Numbered from the stretch's first letter, positions 10,924-21,994 are shown. The stretch is 64,000 nt of DNA from Blastobasis lacticolella (GCA_905147135.1 LR990053.1:18426501-18490500), one strand, 5' to 3'. Notes: generated by a model from the letters alone, not told the origin. Translations and numbers: made by a program.

Positions 10924-11429
10924 ATTTCACTATTCCGTCATTTATCTTTTATTGAAACCCTCCCATGCTTCTTTGAGACTTTATTTTGTTTTTTCACTTT
11001 CATGCTTCTGCTGCCACAACCAACTTTCGCTTTTATGTTGAAATGAGCTCTCCTCTATGATCCGCCCGACGAGCCGTTTTGGGAACCTTCTGACTGTTCT
11101 TAAATATATATAGTGTTTCATTTAACATATTTTCTTCTTTCACTCTCCATTCGACACTTTCCATTGTTCCACTTATTCATCCGCAAATATGATTTTAAAC
11201 TCAGCCACATCTTCTCCTTTTTCGAAAACACTTGTACATTACATATACACAACAAATACAAAATAATGCCGAAAGCTATTCAAGTTCACATCGTCACTGT
11301 CCACCAGGTGAGATGGCGGTCAAATGCATTGATATTCTAAAATAAAAAATAAAAAATTTAATTTCAATTGTCGGATATTGTCCAACCACCCCTTCATATG
11401 AATAAGCAGACATTTATCACGTACTTATG
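10924..11429. other. No recognised gene
   Basis: T-rich stretch with one 75-codon frame (11113-11340, plus) of low-complexity content. No domain seen. Confidence 0.45.
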
Positions 11430-11745
11430 AAAATGAAAATGAAAAAGTATTTATTGAATTAGGATTACGTTAATTAATCTCTTTTCAAAAGTCAAAAATC
11501 TAACGGAAAACAAAGGGAAGTTAAGCGAGCTCATCCAGGTAGGGGGCGACGCATGCAGACCGATCAGCGCGTACGAGGGCTTACTCCGGCGAGACACCGG
11601 GCACCGATACGCGCCACGCACATAACCGCCTAGGCGAATCATGTGCAGCGCGCGCCCGGCCCCAGCCAGCCCGCCGGCGCTCACACCCGCACGCACCAGC
11701 CGGCCTACCCGCGTCGCCCCCTGAGCTCGGAACAAATAAGTAAAA
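11430..11745 (-). other. GC-rich island with 94-codon open frame
   Basis: Strongly GC-rich at 11520-11740 inside AT-rich DNA. On the minus strand the frame 11451-11735 (first codon TTG, no ATG) encodes an Arg/Gly/Ala-rich start, then LGGYVRGAYRCPVSRRSKPS. Left of it lies ATGAAAATGAAAATGAAAAA and TATTTATTG, which resembles a reversed LINE tail. It could be a piece of an unrecognised element or a conserved exon. I cannot tell which. Confidence 0.3.
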
Positions 11746-11844
11746 AGAATGTCGTCTGTCTGTCAGTATGCCGCTTCAGTTAGGAAAATGACCATCTGTG
11801 GGAAAAAGAAACGGCAAGAAACCCACAGGTACATTTAAATATGA

Positions 11845-12357
11845 TTACATTGCATTGATACATTTGTCTAATTTGATGGATACCGGTCTAAAATTATTCA
11901 AACTATTTTTACAACCTGATTTGAATAATGGCACCACTTTACTGATTTTCATGAGGTCGGGGAAAACACCTACTTCAACGCAAGCATTAAAAATGTAAGC
12001 TAAATACGGTGCTAAAATATCAACAACAGTACTTATAACTCTAACTGACATTCCCCAAATATCTTCCGTATTTTTCAACTTAATGCTTTTAAAAGCTTTA
12101 ATGATAGTTTTAGCGTCTACTTCGGAATAACAAAAGCCATTTTCACAGGCACCTATATTTACTTTTAACAAGTTTTCTGCACTTATTGGGCACGAGTTTA
12201 GCAGCGAGGTAGTTTTAATCGGTATTTCGGTAAAAAATGTTTGGAACAACTCTGCCACTTCTTTATTTGCGGTACTAGTTCCGGTTTCTGTTTTGATTTC
12301 ATAATGTGTATCACGAGGCTTTGTTTTCCCTGCCACCTTATTTATTACATTCCACAC
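11845..12357 (-). pseudogene. Jockey-like RT fragment (start of RT domain)
   Basis: About 170 residues. The last third carries the typical entry to the RT domain, YLAYIFNACVEVGVFPDLMK, then ISKVVPLFKSGCKNSLNNFR and PVSI. These match insect Jockey/CR1-type elements (FP..lK.a.V.PlfKsGd.....NyRPiSl). The first part, with VAELFQTFF and a run of helices, matches the linker between endonuclease and RT. Similarity stops right after RPVSI, so the catalytic core (FADD/YADD) is missing. The frame begins after a stop with GTG, not ATG. It is a fragment truncated at both ends, with no UTR attached. Confidence 0.8.
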
Positions 12358-13040
12358 TTAAAAACACAAATCAAGGTATTCCTCGTCCAAATCCCGGCCG
12401 ATTAACTACTTAAACTTCATTAATACATGACCTACGATTTGACCGCTTGCCTACCCTGTTTGTGTATAGCAAGCAACACGTTCACGACCTACAATACGAA
12501 CAGCGATAAAACACAAAAGGCTTCACGGCGCACGAACGCAGAGCACGAGGCAATCCTTATTTATTATTTCCCAATCCCACCGCACTGTGTTTGTGTGTAC
12601 GGCGATGCATTTTACATCCCAGAGTACGGAATAAGTTCAGTATTTCCTTAAGACGCACTCCTGTCTGGGAATCTCGGTTGAATTTTTCAGTAAACATGTA
12701 GGGAAGCGGTGCGGGGCAGGATTTGGCGGGGAGTGGGGTAGTGTACATGCCACAGGACGGTTTTGCGTCGTTCGCGGGACCAAGTGCAGTGAAGCTGACA
12801 GCTGACTGAGCCGCTGCGATTGTACGGGAGTACGGGAACGCCGCGACTCGAATGTGGAATGTCCCTACGATGGAGGGCTTTACTTTGGGTTGGGTTCAAG
12901 TTTTTTGGAGTTAGACGAGATTTAGAAAGTCATGCACTATTTAACGTTACGCTTCTTCGCCGTAGGAGTCGGCAGAGTTAAAGAAATGGCATGTTAAAGG
13001 TTCTCTAAACCGACGAGCGTGTATAATTGTTGAACGTAGA
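12358..13040. other. No recognised gene
   Basis: Short frames on both strands in mid-GC DNA. Nothing recognisable. Confidence 0.4.
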
Positions 13041-13140
13041 AGAAGCGAGAGAGAATTGTAGGGACCATAGCAAGTGGAACAATGTTGTTTCTACCTATCA
13101 ATACGGGGAAAAGATGTAACTTTATGTATGCATTGTGATG
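13041..13140 (+). repeat. LINE tail, family G
   Basis: GAAGCGAGAGAGAATTGTAG, then GTGGAACAATGTTGTTTCTACC, a version of the GTGGAACAATGTGGTCTCTG repeat seen at 38.06 (plus), 18.3 and 44.3 kb (minus). Only the UTR piece remains. Confidence 0.55.
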
Positions 13141-13559
13141 ACCCTAAATTGGATGGGTACTTTTATGGGGCCGTGTAAGTGGAAATTAAAGATCTCTAAG
13201 AAAGAAAGAAAGGAAAACTGATTTATTTCTACTTGCAAACTACTGATCAACAACCTTATCATTACAAAAGCAATTAAGCAGACACTAAATTCTATCATGC
13301 AAGAACATTAAATATTATATTATGGTGGAAAAATAAAATAAGGACAAAAATAAACAAAAGTGATATTGATGACCAGATTCGAACTCGAATTGCGACCTCC
13401 GTGTTAGCGATACATTTATCTAACTACAATTCTAATACATACACGAAATTAAGCCTAACACTTACCCCGTAGCCTTTCACTTCATAACACTCACATATAG
13501 GTAATTAATTAATATTTCCAACGTAAGACATTCTTGTTGCGAAACAGTAATAGTGTTAT
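13141..13559. other. AT-rich, possible reversed LINE tail
   Basis: AAAGAAAGAAAGG and TGATTTATTTCTACTTGC at 13200-13240 look like the tail of a reversed retroelement. Otherwise nothing is recognised. Confidence 0.35.
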
Positions 13560-13764
13560 ACTAGCTGACCCGGCAAACGTTGTTTTGCCATATAAAAAAA
13601 AATTTTGGGGTGGACTACCCCTAACATTTAGGGGGATGAAAAATAGATGATGGCCGATTCTCATAGATACCGGATAAGCACAAAAAATTTCATCAAAATC
13701 GGTCAAGCCGTTTCGGAGGAGTATGGCAACGAAAACTGTGACACGAGAATTTTATATATTAGAT
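13560..13764 (+). repeat. Lepidopteran GCTGACCCGGCAAACG repeat
   Basis: ACTAGCTGACCCGGCAAACG, GGTGGACTACCCCTAACATT, TTTCATCAAAATCGGTCAAG, CCGTTTCGGAGGAGTATGGC and the end GAGAATTTTATATATTAGA. This is a very common short interspersed repeat of moths and butterflies. Its class is uncertain to me. Confidence 0.8.
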
Positions 13765-14222
13765 TAACACAATTAAATGCAATTTCTGCACCAGTGTCTG
13801 ATGCGCACAGCCCATGCCAACGTCCCTTTTTTTCCAAGTACCTACAATACAAACAAAATATGCGAGAGAAATGAATCATGACTCGTAACACCATCTAATT
13901 GGGAATTGGAGGACTAAATTATATCTCATGTACGAGAGTGCGAAAGTACGTGTGTTTCATATTTGATTATTCGCAGATACGAAATTTCATACCCAAACAA
14001 TTCAAACCGTGACAGCATGTAAAATAGATGTCAATTCAAATACGGCTAGAAGACCGCATTTCCGTTCCGCGAATCGCTCCCATTTTTGCGTACTGGAGAA
14101 AATAGCGGAACAGGGCCAAATTAATCTTGATTTCTACCATCTGCCCCGTTTAGGTAGGTTTCGAGACAGTTAAAACTAATTTTCCCGTACGTTTTTCAAC
14201 TTTTTTATCAAACGATGTTTCC
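13765..14222. other. No recognised feature
   Basis: Minor overlapping frames at 13703-13894. No repeats recognised. Confidence 0.4.
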
Positions 14223-14756
14223 TTGATAACGATTGAAAAAATTTGCTCGATTGCTTCACTAGATTGGCCCCAATCGAGTCTCATCTGCCAGCTTGATAAT
14301 CTGGCTATGCAGAGAAAGGTTGCCTCATTGTGCATCTTCTACCATCTATTACATATGGACTACTCCGAGATATTGTTTATAGTGATACCAGCAAACGAAA
14401 TGCAGCCATAAATTTAAATTCCATCTATACCACGAATCCATTTTCACGAAACTTGCTGCCTCGTATGACCACACTCTGGAACGAGCTTCCTGTATGTACT
14501 AGTATCGCAACAGCCATAAATAATGCACATCGGCTAGTTTCGGCTTTGTATTTACTCACACGCGTGCGACAGAGACAACGCTCTACGAAGCCGAACTTGC
14601 CGATGTGCATTATTACCGTAGCAGTTTCCAAACACATTAAAACCTTCAAGAAGGAAACCGCGAATGCGCATCAGCCTACGCGCATTCGTGACTATGGGCG
14701 GCAGTGATTACTTTCAATGAGGTGACCCGCTTACTCGCTTCCCTCTAATATGCAAA
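14223..14756 (+). pseudogene. LINE RT thumb/C-terminus and 3' tail, interrupted
   Basis: Reading plus: NLAMQRKVASLCIFYHLLHM and EILFIVIPA match the R.VASLC.FYR.YHGECSEELF..IP segment of insect non-LTR RTs. After a frameshift near 14405 comes FSRNLLPRMTTLWNELPV (RSFLPRT..LWN.LP type). The expected continuation, VSKHIKTFKKE, appears only after an inserted hairpin of ~110 bases (14519-14614 and flanks). The 3' tail GGCGGCAGTGATTACTTTC, then GAGGTGACCCGCTTACTCGC, closes the copy. Despite the insertion one frame stays open for 125 codons (14330-14707). The RT core is absent, so it is dead. Confidence 0.75.
14519..14614. repeat. Small inverted-repeat (MITE-like) insertion
   Basis: Left arm AATAATGCACATCGGC plus TAGTTTCGGCTTTGTA (14519-14550) is the reverse complement, with few mismatches, of TACGAAGCCGAAC plus TTGCCGATGTGCATTATT (14584-14614). 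The loop is ~33 bases with CACACGCGTGCGA. It splits a LINE RT reading frame, so it arrived after that LINE. Confidence 0.75.
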
Positions 14757-14769
14757 ACTATTTTTCGTC

Positions 14770-14902
14770 TGCGTAAAATTCGGTTAAAGTGTTCCATACC
14801 CATGTGCAAATTTTATTAAAATCGGTTTGGTAATTTTTGCGTGAAGTAACAAACATCCATCCATCCTTATAATGTTTCGCATTTATAATATTAGTAAAAT
14901 AG
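14770..14902 (+). repeat. Repeat ending in TTTCGCATTTATAATATTAG
   Basis: TTTTATTAAAATCGGTTTGG, ACATCCATCCATCCTTATAA and the end GCATTTATAATATTAGTA belong to a common lepidopteran interspersed repeat with a conserved 3' end. A relative lies at 33951-34085 (reading TAAATGCGAAAGTTTGTGTG). Confidence 0.6.
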
Positions 14903-15482
14903 AAAAAGTGTACCATAACCCTGTTTGAGTTTGGGGTTGAAAAAGAGTTACGATGGAGTTCATTCAAAGAGGATACCCAATATTTTCAACCACCGACGAA
15001 TTAAATTTTCGAACCACGCACTCCGAACGCAGGGGCGCTCCTATATCTCAAAGGGAAAGAAATATAAATAGAAAACGGGATATTTCAATCACAGTATCCA
15101 AACAGAGGGCGTACCAGGCCGGGCACCGAACCGAAACTATGGTACGTCAAAAAGCAATCACTGAACTAACGCGGAATCATTCGGCGGCGCCGTCAGCCGG
15201 AACAAAAGCGAATCACTTTGATCCGCCGCCAGTGTGGCCACGGCGCGGCCGGACTGGATCACCACATTTGTACAGCCATCGGGTCACGTGAAAGATTTGG
15301 GATATATATTTTGTACGTGTCTGTCTATTGGATTTGTTGTCTATTTGTTGTAAACTACGCAAGTAATTCTAATACTGTTTTTACAAATGATTTAGGAGAA
15401 TGATGAGGAATGTGTTGGTTCTCCGTACATTTTATGGGATGTGGTAGGTTTAGTCATATTAGACTGTGAGAGCGCTAAATAT
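14903..15482. other. No supported gene
   Basis: One ATG frame, 14953-15291 plus (112 codons, basic, low hydrophobicity), has no domain I know. I regard it as a chance frame. Confidence 0.35.
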
Positions 15483-15722
15483 TATCCTACGTCATCGAGT
15501 ATGAGAATAATACCCCTTTGTAGCGATAGTAGAGGTTTAGGAGACCCACAAAACGGTGGGATGCCAGTGAATAATCTGGCACAAAAAAATATTTTATTTA
15601 TTTCCTAATCTTTGACTTTTTGTAGCGATAGTACTTAAATATCATCTTGTGTAGGTTTCAGAAGTAAAAATAACCTGTCCGATTCACATATTTTTGGCAG
15701 TTTCGCTTTTCAGCTTCATTAT
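15483..15722 (+). repeat. Foldback element, single arm
   Basis: Matches one arm of the large inverted repeat at 48.4-49.2 kb. In order: ATCCTACGTCATCGAG, GATAGTAGAGGTTTAGGAGA, AATAATCTGGCAC, TTTGACTTTTTGTAGCGATA, GAAGTAAAAATAACCTGTCC and TTTTGGCAGTTTCGCTTTTC. The partner arm is missing after 15722. It shows that the 48.4-kb structure is a dispersed family rather than a local duplication. Confidence 0.7.
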
Positions 15723-16255
15723 AGTTACAGATAAGAAAAATGAAAGCCAAAATTTATAAGTATGAATATTTGGAGGTTTATTTTGTGACGTAATACTACA
15801 TAATCGATTTAGCTAATATTTTGCAGTATCGAAGCTTATGTCCAAAAATAACACAAGGCTATATAATTTATCCTAAAATTCAATGTGTTTTCCACGGAAA
15901 CATGGCATTATCGAATTTTACGGGGACATAAAAAGTACGAGTACAGGCAACTTCCTTGAATAAGTCAAACCTGTTTTTAGGGAGGCATGCAATTTGTTAG
16001 ATCCTTATCTACGTTTTGTATGACGAAAATGACAAAAACTGGAAATTTTTAATCTATCGATTTGAAATGGCCAATTCTATTACGATGAAACTTTGTAAGT
16101 AGACAAGAACTAACTTTGCATACCATTTCATTTTGATAACTACCCTTTTCATAAAATTAAATCTGGTTAAAGTGGCAAAACTAACCATAAATGAATAGGG
16201 GTATTTTCAAGTTTTTATAAAACTTTAGAAAATATTTTAAATTAAATTGTAGGGA
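15723..16255. other. AT-rich, nothing recognised
   Basis: Stops in all frames. No shared repeats seen. Confidence 0.45.
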
Positions 16256-16480
16256 CTTATTTATTTATTGGAATAACAAAAGCCAACTTAATCATAAATA
16301 CATATCACAAATACAATTAAAAACTGGGCCAATAACAGTACAGTTATCCACAGATTACATGTTAATATGTGCTGTAATGTTAAAAAAAGCTTATCAATAC
16401 ACAATTTTTTTTTTGTTTTTTTAAACCTTTAATTATAAAAGTGTTAAACCTGTAATTTATAAGTAAGCTACAAAACATGT
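16256..16480 (-). repeat. Probable LINE 3' tail, reversed
   Basis: ACTTATTTATTTATTGGAAT followed by AT-rich UTR-like DNA, the usual look of a reversed LINE end in this genome. No coding sequence is attached. Confidence 0.35.
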
Positions 16481-16939
16481 ATGTAGTATGGGAGAAGATG
16501 GCTGAACAAGAAGCAATCAAGGGGGTTCGTTCGAAAGTATCGACTTCACGTTAGTCTTAAATTTGTCTTTGGAGTTAGAGAAAGGATCTACCAAAGAAAA
16601 AGATTTATTATAAATATCAAAAACTAACTGGGACTTACTGGCATCTAAACATACACTATATTTGAAAACAAGCTTTAATTTTTATTTGATATGCACAAAA
16701 AAAAAACTTGAGCAAATTTATAATTGCGAAAAAATGCCAATTTCATAGGTAAAGACCTAATGTTTAACAGCATGTCATTTACCACCAAGTGAGGTCCCTG
16801 GCAACGGCCAAAACTAAGCTTACCTAGACTTGTCCAGCAAATCATGGCCGCCCTACGACCTGACGTAACACAGAGCGGCTCGCAGATAGCTTTAAACAAT
16901 GAAATGAAAGCGCGATATTTCCATGCCGGGATTGATTGA
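16481..16939. other. No supported gene
   Basis: A minus-strand frame (16675-16995) overlaps the plus-strand LINE end and has no domain of its own. Confidence 0.4.
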
Positions 16940-17180
16940 TCCCGCGATGCGGGATCGTACGTGTCCCGTTGTAGCCAGCACGTCATTACCATCACTACGA
17001 TTCGGATGTGGAATGGGCTCCCAGCCGCAGTGTTTCCTTTGGACTATGACATGGAATCGTTGAAGAGGTATATTAGAGGTCTCCTTAGAGGCGGGCAACG
17101 CATTAGTAGCACTCATTATGTGGCTGATGTCCAGGCGGATGATCAAGTGTCTGCCGTATAACACGAAAAAAAAAAATATT
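16940..17180 (+). pseudogene. LINE RT C-terminal end with tail
   Basis: The frame 16961-17161 gives TIRMWNGLPAAVFPLDYDME, then SLKRYIRGLLRGGQR. This is the standard non-LTR RT ending (LWN.LPA.VFP..Y....FK....LLG.QR). The 3' UTR runs on as GGCGGGCAACGCATTAGTAG, CTGATGTCCAGGCGGATGAT, then an A run at 17164-17175. The same ending with its UTR lies at 55371-55600 (minus). The last ~110 bases are shared with short element family C. 5'-truncated, catalytic core absent. Confidence 0.75.
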
Positions 17181-17549
17181 TTTTGTGGCAAATACTTTGC
17201 CTGTATATCTTTATCTTGGAAATTCGGAGTCGGATAAATTCATATTGTATTGTTAGCCCAACCATGGTTGATCAAAATTTTCCGCTGTGGACCCCGAGAC
17301 TGATTAAACAGGGTTCAAAACAGATCGTCATGATTCGACCCTCTCCTTATACAGGGGTCCGTATAGCACCTGGGGCACAGATTAGAAAAAAATGCTGCTC
17401 GGATTCTATTCTGTAAGATCGGGATTCAACTTTCAAATTATTGAGGTTTAAAATTTTATAGTCATACGAAATTTAGTGGGATTAAAAATTTTACTTTAAG
17501 GAATGACGGGTGTAGTGAGTACCCATGAACATCCTTTATCGAATCCATA
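17181..17549. other. No recognised feature
   Basis: Mid-AT DNA. One 77-codon frame (17183-17416, plus) has no known match. Confidence 0.4.
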
Positions 17550-17665
17550 CCAGTGAATAGCCTAACCTTTATGTAAGTGGACGCCTGCAAGGCTAGAGTG
17601 AATAGGCTGTTCCTAGTCAGGCATGCTCCATCTTTGGCCGCATCGTCATTTACAAATAGGTAAGA
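17550..17665 (+). repeat. LINE 3' tail (GGCTAGAGTGAATAGGC type)
   Basis: AGGCTAGAGTGAATAGGCTG, then GGCATGCTCCATCTTTGGCC and GCATCGTCATTTAC. This is a common lepidopteran LINE ending. It stops abruptly before a GTATAAAAAG sequence. Confidence 0.5.
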
Positions 17666-18029
17666 TGCATGCCTAGTCTAGTATAAAAAGAAACCTGTCA
17701 CTTTTACCTCATGTTTGCCTCTTGCATACAATCACTCAAAATTATTCGCTCAACAATCAGAGAGCACGATTCGCCCTCCTTACGCAGAACACCTGTTCGT
17801 CCCCTCATAACATGCCCCAGTACCACTGAAGAGCCAACCCGTTACTGTGGCCCCATTCGGGTCCCCCACTCCCCCCGGAGGCCATAAATCACGGGCCACA
17901 CTAATGGGCCGGTGATCTGAGCCACGCTGACGGGCCCCGCTTTTATTTCACCTGCTGCGTTGCAGGACTGCTACATAGGTTTTCTCGCGTGCCGTATTTC
18001 GTATGGAAGCGAAATTCGTAAAGTAAAAA
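17666..18029. other. GC-rich stretch of unknown origin
   Basis: Holds GTATAAAAAG (17681-17690) and then C/G-rich text with CCCCCGGAGGCC, CACGGGCCACACTAATGGGC and CTGACGGGCCCC. It could be the 5' region of a retroelement. I cannot assign it, and no promoter is claimed because no initiator sits at the expected distance. Confidence 0.3.
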
Positions 18030-18134
18030 CTCTTCATTGCGCATACCATAAGTAAAAAATTAATAGTAAAACATACAGATTTACATGGGTACAAAGGTAA
18101 CCTCATCGCTTTACGCGAGCTCTTCCAGGCAACC
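18030..18134 (-). mobile_element. LINE 3' tail, family D, reversed
   Basis: Reverse complement reads GGTTGCCTGGAAGAGCTCGC, a degenerate GCGATGAGGTTACCTTTGT, then GCAATGAAGAGTTTTTAC, matching the copy at 612-750. Confidence 0.6.
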
Positions 18135-19320
18135 ATGCCCGTATCGGGAATAACTTATTTGATTTGAATTAAAAAATGTACATGTACATGAAATTTCTTT
18201 TTAGAAATAAGCTAAGTTGTGTCTTTTATTCTGTTATATTTATCTGTATATCATTATTGTGTACAATAATCAGTTAAATAAATAAATACGTACATACGTC
18301 AACGTTGCGACTTTTTTCCCGTAGGGATAAGCAGAGACCACATCGTTCCACTTTTAAAATAATCCAAGTGACAATAACGAAATAATCACCGATATCGGTG
18401 TGTACCGATTGCGGCATTTACCATGAAATTACCGCACAAGGATCCAGCGGAGGAGTGCAGTCAGCCTTATGAACATCACTCATGTCATGTCGACTGATAG
18501 TTGGCATGACAAAAAATAGGCTTGACCCCATCCAATAAAATAGCTGTCGCTAATACTTACTAAACAGCTATATCATCTCGTTACTACATCAAACTTAAGA
18601 AACTTAGAAGAAATAACTTGAACATAATCATTTTTGTGCTCAACCCTTCAGTAGACTAGCGGCAATGCTCGTGTCATTTTTAAAGGAAGAACGGTGATAA
18701 TAGCCGTGTAGTGCAAAATGAAGTCTTTTCCACTTCTTCAGCTAAGCCACTTGAAGCTACAATGGACTATTAAAAATAGCGCACCTTAACTACCGACGGG
18801 ACGTTGGGTGCAAGGAAACTAGAGTTGGTCGGTCTGTCCGCATCCTCAACATGAAATATCTTATAGATAAATCATTTTAAGAGCCAGTGATACGGCACCG
18901 CATTACCCACAGCGCAACTGGGAACAGTTGTATGGTTGAAGTACGATCTTCAAACGGAAAACTACTGGAAATGGAGATTTTGTTTTTGGAACTTCATGTA
19001 TTTGTAATTTTAGCGATCGTAGTTATTGCAAGCATAATTATTTTTATATTTTTTTATTCTTAACAAATAAAAATATTTCCGATGTAAATTAATTTATCAA
19101 AAAAGAATATAAGTCTATCTTATTACGAAGTGCCGAATAACTAAAATAATATCAACTAACAAATATATTTCGTAGATATAATATTAAAAATTGCACATTA
19201 ATAAATTCGCATCTCTCCAGATCTTAACCCTTTATCGGTACATCCTATAGCGTCTCCAATATAGATTGTAAAGAATTTGGCCCGAATTCAGATCGTGTCG
19301 GGTTCCTATTCTTATATTCT
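18135..19320. other. AT-rich, scraps of repeats only
   Basis: 18306-18352 is a reversed family G scrap (AGCAGAGACCACATCGTTCC). 18503-18535 (GGCATGACAAAAAATAGGC) resembles the left end of the TIR element at 41.0 kb. A 14-bp palindrome CACCGATATCGGTG lies at 18387-18400. No gene seen. Confidence 0.45.
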
Positions 19321-19493
19321 TTACCAAGAACATCATCATCATCATCATCATCCGAGCTGTCAATCCCGGCTTCTGCCACTTTCCTATTTTTTTTTCTCCA
19401 CATTTCCCGATCTTCGGCATCATCATGTCGTTTGCCGTTCGCTCTCGTGTCCAGCTCGACTATGTCAAAACATAGATTAATTACCAAGAACAT
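19321..19493 (-). mobile_element. RTE-type LINE end with target-site duplication
   Basis: TTACCAAGAACAT occurs exactly at 19321-19333 and 19481-19493 and brackets a 5'-truncated LINE tail. Between the repeats the minus strand encodes ELDTRANGKRHDDAEDREMW, then RKKNRKVAEAG, the end of an RTE-type RT. It finishes in (GAT)n, seen as CATCATCATC on the plus strand. Related ends lie at 38.8, 39.5 and 39.8 kb. Confidence 0.85.
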
Positions 19494-20234
19494 TTATAGT
19501 TCTCATGTAATGAGTCAATATTATCTACAATTTGACATAAATAATATTAACAATATTTTAAAAGAACTTTAAATTCACTTTTCACGAGTCACTCACAAGA
19601 AAGTATATTCAACTCAGCCTTAAGGACATCCGCATCCGTATCCTCAACCGGCAACACAAACTGAAGGGACATAAAATTTTAGTACTAAGCGTTACGCGAG
19701 GCGATACAGGTAGGATGCAGAGCTCCATTTCCGAACGATACTCGGGAACTCTCCACTTAATATACCAAGTGGAAATTTAGAACGAACACACCCCGTCTTT
19801 TCTAGGCCTTCGAACTTCTGGGGTGGTGGACTTGTTAGTATCTAAATCGACAAGTTTAAACACAATCTCGGTAAAGATAAATTTTCGATGAGCTCTGCAG
19901 GCTTTAGCGACTCCGTGTTGCCATATTTATTCTGAGGAATTATTATTTACTAGTTTGCTTTAAAAATATTTGTGATTCTCCACTTTTAGATATTTTTTTC
20001 TATAGTAGGATAGGTTTCGTTTTCATGTATTTATGAAGAACTGTGGTCCTTATTTCGTTCTAATTATTGTATCGTTATAACTACGTTGTTTGCACGAATC
20101 GTTTACGTCATCTCTACGATTAAAATAATCCTTTTGATAGAGCACTTATGCACATGCGATCCGTGTCCCAACACTACAGATAAGTCTGTCAATCTAAAAT
20201 TTGTTTTATGCTAAGTAGTGACAAACGAGCAGAC
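19494..20234. other. No recognised feature
   Basis: AT-rich with stops in all frames. Confidence 0.45.
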
Positions 20235-20455
20235 ATACCACCTTAAGGTAAGCGGTAACTGCCACCCATATATAAATGAAAATGAAATGCGATGGCTACC
20301 TAATCCTTCAAATCGCTACCCAACAATGCAAACATTGTTGTTTGGCGACAGTAATAGGTAAGGCGGTGGTACTCATCCAGGCAGACTCCTTAGGCTTGAC
20401 AGAGTCGTACTACATGAATCCGCTCCTACCACTAGAGTTCCACGCCTGCGTGAAA
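20235..20455 (+). repeat. LINE-related repeat (CAGGCGGACTC type)
   Basis: GGTAAGCGGTAACTGCCACC, GATGGCTACCTAATCCTTCA, GTAAGGCGGTGGTACTCATC and CCAGGCAGACTCCTTAGG correspond to a common lepidopteran non-LTR UTR segment in which a variable-order GCTACCTAATCC block precedes GGTGGT..CTACC..CGGACTC. No RT coding remains. Confidence 0.5.
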
Positions 20456-21994
20456 AAATAAAAACAAAGACTATAATCCGTCTAATAACTTCGTCTAAAT
20501 ACATTAATACTTATATTATGATACGCTAGTAATCTCCAACTAAACCCAAACAAGCTGAGCAAGCGAGGATCGTCAACACAAACAGGAATTAGTGCGCTTT
20601 TATATCAACAAGAAAATCCCGTCTGTTCTCAGAATAATTCAAACTACTGCCAAGGATTCATATCTTCTGAGATAATTTGAACAAACAAACCGCAATACAG
20701 TTGTTTAATATAAAACCGCTTCGAGTCCCGCGGGAACCGTGATGTGTCGACAAGTATAACTCGTGTGTGTACACAAGTGTCCATAATATATACAGTAGAT
20801 AAGTAGGTATACATAAACCCAGTTGTATAGTAAACTCAAATAGCAAATACGTAAATGTGTATTCATATTTTCGCTAAAAAGCTTAAGGCAACTTATTGAA
20901 GTGCCAACTATGCTCAGTTTTGGAACTTAATGAACTGCTTAAGTACTTAAATTTTAGAAGCGAACTAATGGAATTTCTCTCCAACGAAAACCTGTTCTAC
21001 GTAGACATTTAATACAAAGTGAATCCCCCCGACGGAGTACAGGCATTTCGAGTCGCAAGTAGGCTTGCAGCGATCGGCGCGACGCACAACCCCCGACACT
21101 AAGTCGAAACTGTCTTGCACCTTTCATACTAAACGCCCGGGGGATTGACTGCAACCGAAAACACACCCTATTGCACACACAAAACGGTCCCCTCCACACA
21201 AACGCGGACACATGTCTCAAAGGTACGATTTAAACATGTTCAGAAATGCTCGCGGTGAAAGCTTTCTTGGCAGAGCTTTGTGCTTAGTGTTTTATTTTTA
21301 AAATTGTGATTTATGTTAGTAGAGACGAAGGCGGAATGAAGTTGTCGTGTAGTTATTTCGTTTGCAGGCTCGCCGGCCGCGGGTTCCGGAGCAAAATTGA
21401 GCAAATGGAACGAGGGCATTTTTCATTTCACAAATAAGTTCGGTGATGGAACAGTGCGGGAATAAATGTCACAGCATTTTTGCGTTCGCCAAATAGGGAG
21501 TTTGCTGTCGACAAATTGGGTTAGGGCGGTCGTCTGTCGCGAATTGAGCCATCATGGTGACATAACGATTCGTATTAAGAGTCATGTCTTGTACTTTCGA
21601 TATCCAATCAAGAATTCTTGTTTACTTTAGTTTTAATATTGGTGAAGTTGCGTTGGATAAATTATTTGAAGGATTTATTAATTCCAAGGTATCAAAGGCA
21701 ACTATGAATAAATTATGCGCGGACGGAAAGCAGTCGGTGATATTTTAATTAAATCAGTTTACAGTTTACAGCTACAACTGGCGCCTGGAGCGCCCAACTT
21801 GCTCCTGGATTACGGGAATTAAGCATTGCCGAGGAATATATATTATGTCGAAGGCGTATTGTACCGTTTACGGAATGCATTTTACAAAACATTACGTTAT
21901 GAACAAAATGTTATTTAGTTAATGTAGTGTATTCATGATGGAACTCCATTAGTTTATTATAAATGAAACCCTTTTTGTTTATACTAGTACCACT
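20456..21994. other. No recognised gene
   Basis: Small frames on the minus strand (20658-20846, 20954-21220) have no domains. Nothing else is supported. Confidence 0.4.

Noticed and set aside
16675..16995. 106-codon minus-strand frame as a gene
   Set aside because: Partly antisense to the plus-strand LINE RT end at 16940-17180; no own domain.
17681..17690. GTATAAAAAG as a TATA box of a host or LTR promoter
   Set aside because: No initiator at the expected distance and no gene or paired LTR downstream.
18387..18400. Perfect 14-bp palindrome CACCGATATCGGTG
   Set aside because: Such palindromes are expected by chance in 64 kb; no context.
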